The notes under the pieces are model-generated. The model made no database searches. It was not told the DNA's origin and worked only from the letters and a program-made list of their open reading frames with translations. A DNA stretch of 42,133 nt from Lachnospiraceae bacterium (GTDB taxonomy: Bacteria; Bacillota; Clostridia; Lachnospirales; Lachnospiraceae), in the NCBI GenBank assembly GCA_017465845.1, contig JAFTVH010000124.1, positions 1 to 42,133 on the forward strand, written 5' to 3'. The translations under genes were made by a program, and so were the position numbers. The stretch's first letter is position 1, and every line of letters begins with the position of its first letter. Of this stretch, positions 36,309 to 42,133 are shown in pieces.

Positions 36309-36354
36309 AAAAACAGTCTGTGAAGCAAGCCTTCTGCCGGAATCTACAGACTGT
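36309..36354 (-). terminator. Terminator of the 36555-37148 gene
   Basis: ACAGTCTGT and ACAGACTGT are inverted arms; on the minus strand a T-run follows. It lies about 200 bases after the gene's stop. Between it and the stop (36355-36554) I see no gene. Confidence 0.7.
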
Positions 36355-36554
36355 CATGTTAAAAGCACGTCCTTCAACCATCTGTCAACCCTAAGTACAG
36401 CCCCTTCGTCTGCCTTCCCGGCATTGCATGTACCTCATTAATCTATCAACTCGGAAGAATCCCCATTCTTAAAAAGTTAATATGCCCGCCTCCTAATGAC
36501 TGATCGCTGATGTAATTGCTTTCTATAATAAATATGTCACAAAATCCCAAATAG

Positions 36555-37148
36555 TTACATTAAAAAATTTGCTATTAAATTTTCTATTTCCTCCGGTTCC
36601 ATATTACTCCTGATTATGTACTGCATATTCTTCAAATTGAAACATGCAATATGTTTATATTCTTCATCATCATTCATTGCACGCAAAAAAACTATTTCTG
36701 TTTTATGAATGGTCTTTGTATAAATATGTTCATAAGAATCAAATATCAAATCTGAAGTTATTTCATCTTTAAATACCTTCTGCGATATGCTTAAAACATT
36801 TTCCATATCATCGCCGGAATAAAAACTTTCCATGACAATCATTGAGCTATTAGAATATATTTCAGCATATTCGAAGCATAAATCTTCCGGTATGATATCC
36901 TGATTCCAAATCGCCTCTCTATATCCTTCGGGAATCTCTTCATAAGATGAATAGCATATGCGCTCACAGACACCTGCATCCAGAACTTCTACACCAGAAG
37001 ATATAACTACAGCAGTTACCGTATCATCCTTTCCGGCCCAACGAAGAAATCCCTCTTTTTCTGCATACACACCGATCATTCCGCCCAAAAGCACAGCTAT
37101 CACCAATGTTATAACAGTATATCTTTTTTCTTTCGTTCCTTTATTCAT
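36555..37148 (-). CDS. Membrane-anchored hypothetical protein
   Basis: A 197-residue protein. Residues about 10-28 form one hydrophobic helix (TVITLVIAVLLGGMIGVYA) after a basic start, so the rest is probably outside the cell. The outer part is acidic, with two cysteines close together (VCERIC) and a C-terminal half (YEHIYTKTIHKTEIVFLRAMN, MEPEEIENLIANFLM) faintly like DUF4367-type extracellular domains; I would not assign it. Its base composition looks more AT-rich than its neighbours. It stands alone between thrS and the DAHP synthase gene. Confidence 0.75.
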   Translation of the reverse strand: MNKGTKEKRYTVITLVIAVLLGGMIGVYAEKEGFLRWAGKDDTVTAVVISSGVEVLDAGVCERICYSSYEEIPEGYREAIWNQDIIPEDLCFEYAEIYSNSSMIVMESFYSGDDMENVLSISQKVFKDEITSDLIFDSYEHIYTKTIHKTEIVFLRAMNDDEEYKHIACFNLKNMQYIIRSNMEPEEIENLIANFLM

Positions 37149-37246
37149 AATACACCATTCCCCTGTTTGCTTCTATCAAAAATTGACTCACGTCCCCTAT
37201 TTTACTTAGGAATTGCATTCTTGTCAATTACCCTTCTTAAATTTAC

Positions 37247-37275
37247 TTGCACCTTCGGACAAGATATACTATAAT
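37247..37275 (+). promoter_or_regulatory. Promoter of the DAHP synthase gene
   Basis: TTGCAC (37247-37252) and TATAAT (37270-37275) are 17 bases apart, 75 bases before the start. Confidence 0.75.
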
Positions 37276-37350
37276 AAAAAAAGAATTTTCTATAGTATTA
37301 ATATTAAATGTACACCGGTAGAACCGGATTAGAAAGGATATGTAAAAAGC

Positions 37351-38379
37351 ATGAGTTTTGAATTTATTAAAAAACTGCCTACCCCGGCGGAAATCAAAGA
37401 GCAATATCCTCTGCCGACCGCTCTGGTGCAGGTGAAAGAAGAACGTGATGCCGAAATCCGCAAGGTCATTACGGGAGAAAGCAATAAATTTCTGGTAATC
37501 ATCGGTCCCTGTTCCGCAGACAACGAAGATTCTGTCTGTGATTACGTGAACAGACTTGCCGGCGTCAATGAAAAAGTAAAGGACAAGCTGATTCTGATTC
37601 CCAGAATCTATACCAATAAGCCCCGTACCACCGGCGAAGGCTACAAGGGCATCGTGCACCAGCCGGACCCTGAAAAGAAGCCAGACTTCCTTGCCGGACT
37701 GATTGCAATGCGTAAGATGCACATCCGCGCCATTGAAGAAACCGGTCTGACTGCTGCTGATGAGATGCTTTATCCTGAGAACTGGCGTTATGTCAGCGAC
37801 ATCCTGTCTTATGTAGCCATTGGTGCCCGTTCTGTAGAGGACCAGCAGCACCGACTGACTGTCAGCGGATTTGATGTACCTGCCGGCATGAAGAATCCTA
37901 CCAGCGGTGATTTTTCTGTTATGCTGAATTCCGTATATGCTGCCCAACATCCTCATTCTTTCATTTATAGAGGTTGGGAAGTGAATACCGACGGTAATGA
38001 ACTGGCACACACAGTCCTGCGTGGGGCTACCAATAAGCACGGTCAGAACGCTCCCAATTATCACTATGAAGATTTAAACCGCCTGATGGAGATGTACAAT
38101 AACATGGATTTGAAGAATCCTGCCTGCATCATTGATGCCAATCATTCTAATTCCAACAAGCAGTTCAAGCAGCAGATTCGTATCACCAAAGAAGTGCTGC
38201 ACAGCCGCAGGCTGAATGCTGATATCCATAAGCTTGTCAAGGGAGTCATGGTAGAAAGTTACATTGAGGAAGGCTGCCAGAAAGTAGGCGGCGGTGTCTA
38301 TGGTAAATCCATCACCGATCCTTGCCTTGGCTGGGAAGATACCGAGCGTCTGATCTTAGACATTGCAGAGTATGTATAA
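37351..38379 (+). CDS. 3-deoxy-7-phosphoheptulonate (DAHP) synthase, class I
   Basis: A 342-residue enzyme of the AroF/AroG/AroH type, first step of aromatic amino acid synthesis (PEP plus erythrose 4-phosphate). Motifs in order: FLVIIGPCSADN, IPRIYTNKPRTTGEGYKG, AADEMLYP, AIGARSVEDQQHR, GMKNPTSGDFS, LRGATNKHGQN and IIDANHSNSNKQ, which carry the PEP, metal and phosphate ligands. The GPCS cysteine and the DANHSN histidine are present. AGAAAGGA precedes the ATG. Which feedback inhibitor it obeys cannot be read. Monocistronic, with its own promoter and terminator. Confidence 0.95.
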   Translation: MSFEFIKKLPTPAEIKEQYPLPTALVQVKEERDAEIRKVITGESNKFLVIIGPCSADNEDSVCDYVNRLAGVNEKVKDKLILIPRIYTNKPRTTGEGYKGIVHQPDPEKKPDFLAGLIAMRKMHIRAIEETGLTAADEMLYPENWRYVSDILSYVAIGARSVEDQQHRLTVSGFDVPAGMKNPTSGDFSVMLNSVYAAQHPHSFIYRGWEVNTDGNELAHTVLRGATNKHGQNAPNYHYEDLNRLMEMYNNMDLKNPACIIDANHSNSNKQFKQQIRITKEVLHSRRLNADIHKLVKGVMVESYIEEGCQKVGGGVYGKSITDPCLGWEDTERLILDIAEYV

Positions 38380-38419
38380 TTTCAATTAAGTCAAGCCTAT
38401 TGTTGGGCTGCTGATAAAT

Positions 38420-38472
38420 AAAAAGGTTCTGCCGCACCTGGATTTTTAATTCCAGTGCAGCAGAACCTTTTT
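38420..38472. terminator. Terminator between DAHP synthase gene and xerD
   Basis: AAAAAGGTTCTGC (38420-38432) pairs with GCAGAACCTTTTT (38460-38472), with an inner CTGGA/TCCAG stem. T-runs on both strands suggest a bidirectional terminator. Confidence 0.9.
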
Positions 38473-38475
38473 CTA

Positions 38476-39360
38476 TTATCCTCTGGGATGCGCTTTCGCA
38501 TATACTTCTCTTAAATGATTTTGTGACAAGGTGGCGTATATCTGGGTAGTGGAAATATCGGAATGTCCCAACATTTCCTGTACACTTCTCAAATCAGCTC
38601 CATTTTCAACCAAATGTGCCGCAAAAGAATGGCGAAGGGTATGGGGCGTAATCTCAGTCTGGATACCTGCCTGTCTGGCGTAACTCTTGATCAGCTTCCA
38701 GAAGCCTTGTCTGCTCATAGGCTGACCGGAGCAGTTGACGAACAATACATCTGTTGCATAGTCCTGAAGAAGAGCATTCCTGCCACCCTGCAGGTATTGA
38801 GCAACCGCTTGTTTAGCCTGATTTCCGTAAGGAATCATCCGCTCCTTGTTCCCATCTCTGCAAACAATATACCCCATTTTCTGATTGACATCGCTAAGTC
38901 TTAAGGAAATCAGCTCCGTTACACGTATACCTGTGGCATAAAGCAGCTCCAGCATAGCTTTGTCCCGCATTCCTTTCGGTGTATCAGAGGTAGGCTGATC
39001 CAGCAAACTGACAGCCTCTTCAACCGTCATAATTTCCGGCAGCTTCTTCTCCACCTTAGGTGCATGAAGTGCTTCCGCTAAATCTGTTTCCACCATCTGC
39101 TCCTTGCACAGGAAATGATAAAAAGCCTTAATAGACGCAATATGTCTGGATACCGTAGCAGCCTTAAACTGCTGTTCCTCCAGCTCCTTTACAAAATCCT
39201 GCAGATCCTCCTCACAAATATCCTCTACGTTCTCAATATTGCGAAGCGCAAGAAAAGAACGCAGCTTATTTAAGTCTCTGCGATAAGACATCTCCGTATT
39301 GTTCGAAGTCTTCTTAATGTTATGTAAATAGATTATAAAAGCGTCAATTGCCTGTTCCAT
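38476..39360 (-). CDS. xerD: Site-specific tyrosine recombinase XerD
   Basis: A 294-residue recombinase. The N-terminal SAM-like domain has the pattern FIIYLHNIKKTSNNTEMSY. The catalytic residues are all present: Arg in ATGIRVTELISL, Lys in DGNKERMIP, His and Arg in PHTLRHSFAAHL, His in LGHSDISTTQIY and the Tyr nucleophile in that same segment. XerD resolves chromosome dimers at dif. It lies after spoIIM and the NUDIX gene, a cluster often kept in Clostridia. 39361-39549 between it and spoIIM holds no gene. Confidence 0.94.
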   Translation of the reverse strand: MEQAIDAFIIYLHNIKKTSNNTEMSYRRDLNKLRSFLALRNIENVEDICEEDLQDFVKELEEQQFKAATVSRHIASIKAFYHFLCKEQMVETDLAEALHAPKVEKKLPEIMTVEEAVSLLDQPTSDTPKGMRDKAMLELLYATGIRVTELISLRLSDVNQKMGYIVCRDGNKERMIPYGNQAKQAVAQYLQGGRNALLQDYATDVLFVNCSGQPMSRQGFWKLIKSYARQAGIQTEITPHTLRHSFAAHLVENGADLRSVQEMLGHSDISTTQIYATLSQNHLREVYAKAHPRG

Positions 39361-39549
39361 GTACTTCTAAGCCTTTCCTCATCCCGGTATCCTGGGGTTT
39401 TAATGCCCGTAGAATCCTATTATAACCACATTTTCAAGGAAAAGCAATGCACAATTTGTCTATTTTTTCCCGGTTTTTACGTGTTTTTGACGAACCATAC
39501 AAAATAGCGGAATTCCTGGTTTTGCAGCCACAAGATGTTGTAATTTTTC

Positions 39550-40149
39550 TCAAAAATTTTTTAAAAGTTTTTTCAGCAAAATCGGATTAACATAACTCTC
39601 CAGCATACATCCTATTATGACAACTATGAAAATGACAACTAATTGAAGTATTTTTATAATAATTTCTCGCCTCCCCATTAAAAATGCTGACTTTTCAAAA
39701 TAGATACCTCTGCACATCTGCTCGCACCATACCAGGAACCAAAGCAATACCGGCACATATAGAATGTATTGCGGAAAAATTCCAGTTCCGGCAAGAATCA
39801 CTCCTTTTATTCCATAACGCATGACTGACGCTGCAAGAAAGCTCCCGGTTGCTGCTCCATACCATACTGTCTGGGCACAGACCACCACCAGCCCAAGATA
39901 GGTAGTTGCAAGAACTGACAGGATTGCAATGTCTTTTAATCTTGTCCCCATCACATGCCAAAACAGCGCTTTGGTATCTATCGTCATATACTTCATGTGG
40001 TAAAGTGCTTCTTCCCCCAGCAGGCCTGTTTTATCTAATAGAATCTCCCTGCCTGTATTTACAAGTACAATTCCCAACAACATTCCCGCCAGAAAAAGGT
40101 ATGGTAACGGGAGTTTTGACTTAAAAAGTTTCTTTCTTCTTATACTCAT
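39550..40149 (-). CDS. spoIIM: Stage II sporulation protein M
   Basis: A 199-residue membrane protein with about five helices (LPYLFLAGMLLGIVLVNTG, DIAILSVLATTYLGLVVV, GIKGVILAGTGIFPQYILYVPVLLW and a final IIIKILQLVVIFIVVIIGCML). SpoIIM, with SpoIID and SpoIIP, drives engulfment of the forespore. The position between NUDIX hydrolase and xerD supports the call. Presence of spoIIM fits a sporulating host. Confidence 0.87.
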   Translation of the reverse strand: MSIRRKKLFKSKLPLPYLFLAGMLLGIVLVNTGREILLDKTGLLGEEALYHMKYMTIDTKALFWHVMGTRLKDIAILSVLATTYLGLVVVCAQTVWYGAATGSFLAASVMRYGIKGVILAGTGIFPQYILYVPVLLWFLVWCEQMCRGIYFEKSAFLMGRREIIIKILQLVVIFIVVIIGCMLESYVNPILLKKLLKNF

Positions 40150-40209
40150 TCTATTTCACCTGCCCGTCTAAATATATGCCGACTTCTGTAAGGATATGTT
40201 CTTCATCTC

Positions 40210-40246
40210 AAAAAAAAGAAGAAGCTGCATCATGCAACTTCCTCTT
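40210..40246 (-). terminator. Terminator after the NUDIX gene
   Basis: On the minus strand GAAGTTGCA pairs with TGCAGCTTC (one mismatch), extended by further A/G-C/T pairs, then a run of eight T. It splits the NUDIX transcript from spoIIM. Confidence 0.75.
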
Positions 40247-40250
40247 TCTC

Positions 40251-40790
40251 TTATTTACCATATTTTCTTGCATATGCCAAAATCGCACCCACCGTCTTGG
40301 AGTCCTGTAGTTTTCCCTCATAAATCATCTCTACCAGTTCCTCCACCGAATACGCTTCCACATTGATAAATTCATCTTCGTCCAAGTGCTGTCTGCTTGG
40401 AATCAGGTTGCGTGCCACATAGATGTCAATCTTCTCGTCGCAGAAGGCAACTGTCGTTCTGATAGACATCAGGAACTCCGGATGCTCACAACGATAACCT
40501 GTCTCTTCTTCCAGTTCTCTGGCCGCTGCCAGATCCGTAGGTTCGTCAGGACCGTTTAATCCACCTGCCGGAATCTCCAATGTCTCGCGTTCCAGGGCAT
40601 TACGATACTGCCTTACCATGAGCAGCTTGCCGTCATCCCTGACTGCTACCATTGCTGCTGCACCGTTGTGCTTGATAAAATCCCAGACGGCCACATTACC
40701 GTTCGGTATCTGCATAGTATCATGATAATAATCTATAATATGACCTTTTGCTACCAATTCTCTTTTGATCCGCTTGAACTCTTCTGCCAT
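40251..40790 (-). CDS. NUDIX hydrolase (ADP-ribose pyrophosphatase type)
   Basis: A 179-residue protein with a perfect Nudix box: G, five residues, E, seven residues, then RELEEETGY (ending near residue 101). LMVRQYRNALERETLEIPAGG just before it is the ADP-ribose pyrophosphatase (NudF/YqkG) pattern. It hydrolyses ADP-ribose and similar compounds. The ATG overlaps the stop of the aminotransferase gene by one base, so the two are coupled. Confidence 0.93.
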   Translation of the reverse strand: MAEEFKRIKRELVAKGHIIDYYHDTMQIPNGNVAVWDFIKHNGAAAMVAVRDDGKLLMVRQYRNALERETLEIPAGGLNGPDEPTDLAAARELEEETGYRCEHPEFLMSIRTTVAFCDEKIDIYVARNLIPSRQHLDEDEFINVEAYSVEELVEMIYEGKLQDSKTVGAILAYARKYGK

Positions 40791-42076
40791 TATTTATTCT
40801 CCAAAAGCTTTTCCACACTAACCAGCTTTACACATAATACAAACAATTCAGTGGCTTGTGCCATTTCCTCCGGTGTGGGGAAAGAAGGAGCGATGCGGAT
40901 ATTGCTATCCTGAGGGTCTACACCATAAGGATAGGTAGCACCTGCATTGGTCAATACCATTCCGGCCTCCTTACATTTGGCAACAATGGCCTTAGCACAG
41001 CCATCCAATGCCTGGAAAGAAATAAAATATCCACCGTTTGGATTGGTCCATGTTCCGATTTCCAGTCCGCCCAGCTCTTTATCCAGAATACTCAGCACAG
41101 TCTGGAACTTAGGACGTAACAAATCGGCATGCTTTCTCATATGAGCCTTCAGTCCGTCAATATTCTTAAAATAACGGGCATGCTGCAGCTGGTTGACTTT
41201 GTTAAAACCAATGGTCTGAATGGTCAATGATTTCTTCATATCAGCCAAGTTCCCCTGAGATGATGCGATTGCTGCAATACCTGCACCGGAAAAGCTTACT
41301 TTAGAGGTTGAACTGAATTCATACACCATATCCGGATTGCCTGCCTTCTCGCACTCACTTAAGATATCCAGAATTTCATCCTGCCTGTCGTCATACAGGT
41401 GATGAATTGCATAAGCATTATCCCAGAAAATACGGAAGTCCTTAGCTGCCGGCTTCAGCGCCGCAAATCTTTTTACTGTTTCCTCAGAATAAGAATATCC
41501 CTGAGGATTGGAATATTTCGGTACACACCAGATACCCTTAATAGTCTCATCTTCTGCTACAAGACGCTCTACCATGTCCATATCCGGTCCCTGCGGCGTC
41601 ATGGGTACTGTGATCATTTCAATGCCAAAGTGCTGAGTAATGGCAAAATGTCTGTCATATCCGGGTGCAGGACAAAGGAATTTCACCTTATCCAGCTTGC
41701 ACCATGGTGTGCTTCCCATAACACCATGGGTCACAGAACGTGACACTGTGTCGTACATAATCTGCAGGCTTGCATTTCCGCATACAATCACATTTTCAGG
41801 TTTTACTCCCATCAAATCAGCCATCAGCTGCTTTGCCTCAGTGATACCGTCCAGACCACCATAATTGCGGACATCCATTCCATCCACAGTCTTCATATCA
41901 CTGCCTGAATTCAGCGTATCCAAAAGTGCCATTCCCATATCCAACTGAGACGCACCGGGCTTTCCTCTAGACATATCCAGCTTCAGGCCTTTTCCTTTGG
42001 CATCTTCATAAGTTGCTTCCAGTTCTGCTTTTAATGACAGTAATTCTTCTTTGCTTAAGTCCTTATATGCTTTCAT
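40790..42076 (-). CDS. Atypical aspartate aminotransferase (PF12897-like)
   Basis: A 428-residue fold-type I PLP enzyme. DMSRGKPGASQLDM near the N-terminus, VCGNASLQIMYDTV, FLCPAPGYDRHFA, IWCVPKYSNPQGYSYS, FWDNAYAIHHLY and the Schiff-base Lys in FSSTSKVSFSGAG follow the pattern of the MocR-like atypical aspartate aminotransferase group, which differs from standard AspC. It likely transfers the amino group between aspartate and 2-oxoglutarate. GGAGG lies five bases before the ATG at 42076, preferred over the ATG at 42088 that overlaps that site. Coupled with the NUDIX gene. 42077-42133 holds only leader sequence. Confidence 0.92.
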   Translation of the reverse strand: MKAYKDLSKEELLSLKAELEATYEDAKGKGLKLDMSRGKPGASQLDMGMALLDTLNSGSDMKTVDGMDVRNYGGLDGITEAKQLMADLMGVKPENVIVCGNASLQIMYDTVSRSVTHGVMGSTPWCKLDKVKFLCPAPGYDRHFAITQHFGIEMITVPMTPQGPDMDMVERLVAEDETIKGIWCVPKYSNPQGYSYSEETVKRFAALKPAAKDFRIFWDNAYAIHHLYDDRQDEILDILSECEKAGNPDMVYEFSSTSKVSFSGAGIAAIASSQGNLADMKKSLTIQTIGFNKVNQLQHARYFKNIDGLKAHMRKHADLLRPKFQTVLSILDKELGGLEIGTWTNPNGGYFISFQALDGCAKAIVAKCKEAGMVLTNAGATYPYGVDPQDSNIRIAPSFPTPEEMAQATELFVLCVKLVSVEKLLENK

Positions 42077-42133
42077 GACTTCCTCCATCTAACGATTTCT
42101 ATCCATTTCATTCCTTTTTGTGGACATCCCAAT

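Noticed and set aside
37243-38064. Open frame of 273 codons antisense to DAHP synthase
   Set aside because: DAHP synthase motifs on the plus strand are unambiguous and have promoter, ribosome site and terminator.

Overview
The window reads as chromosomal DNA from an anaerobic, spore-forming member of the Clostridia, most likely a Lachnospiraceae gut-type Firmicute. The basis is gene content and order: an F-type ATPase operon, the NUDIX-spoIIM-xerD cluster, DUF1540, DUF1846 and DUF2974 proteins, a T-box leader on thrS, an infC-rpmI-rplT operon with an attenuator leader, and strong AGGAGG-type ribosome binding sites. I see no prophage, insertion sequence, CRISPR array or defence island. No BLAST or HMM search was run; family calls come from reading motifs.

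Layout. 1-611: C-terminally cut membrane part of an LTA-synthase-like protein. 765-6746 (minus): ATP synthase operon in the order a, c, b, alpha, gamma, beta, epsilon. There is no separate delta gene; a delta C-terminal-like domain is fused to the front of alpha. 6994-12122: housekeeping and accessory genes (class I amidotransferase-like hydrolase, DUF2974 hydrolase whose tail overlaps it antisense, DegV, YqeY, DUF89, lipoprotein cyclophilin). 12486-14962 (plus): an MFS transporter and an orphan F420-0:glutamate-ligase-like protein. 15112-20959 (minus): a tightly packed six-gene catabolic cassette, divergent from an AraC-type regulator at 21118-21903, with three spaced direct repeats next to a good promoter. 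21892-29228: RlmD-like methyltransferase, two M20-type peptidases, tRNA-Pro, two very small proteins facing each other across a hairpin, an AI-2E-family permease and a threonine-aldolase-like protein with its PLP lysine changed to Asn. 29337-29552: tRNA-Asn and tRNA-Gly. 29706-38379: Uma2-family protein, infC-rpmI-rplT with leader, DUF1540, DUF1846, thrS with T-box, an orphan membrane-anchored protein and DAHP synthase. 38476-42076 (minus): xerD, spoIIM, NUDIX hydrolase and an atypical aspartate aminotransferase.

The two best candidates for something new are the delta-alpha fusion, which implies an unusual peripheral stalk, and the AraC-controlled cassette. The cassette's enzyme set suggests oxidation of a hydroxy compound to a ketone, dehydration by a dehydroquinate-dehydratase-like enzyme to an enone, reduction of the enone and an amidohydrolase step, on a substrate I cannot name. 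Translational-control features are also well represented: an AUU start for infC, an L20-type attenuator and a T-box.
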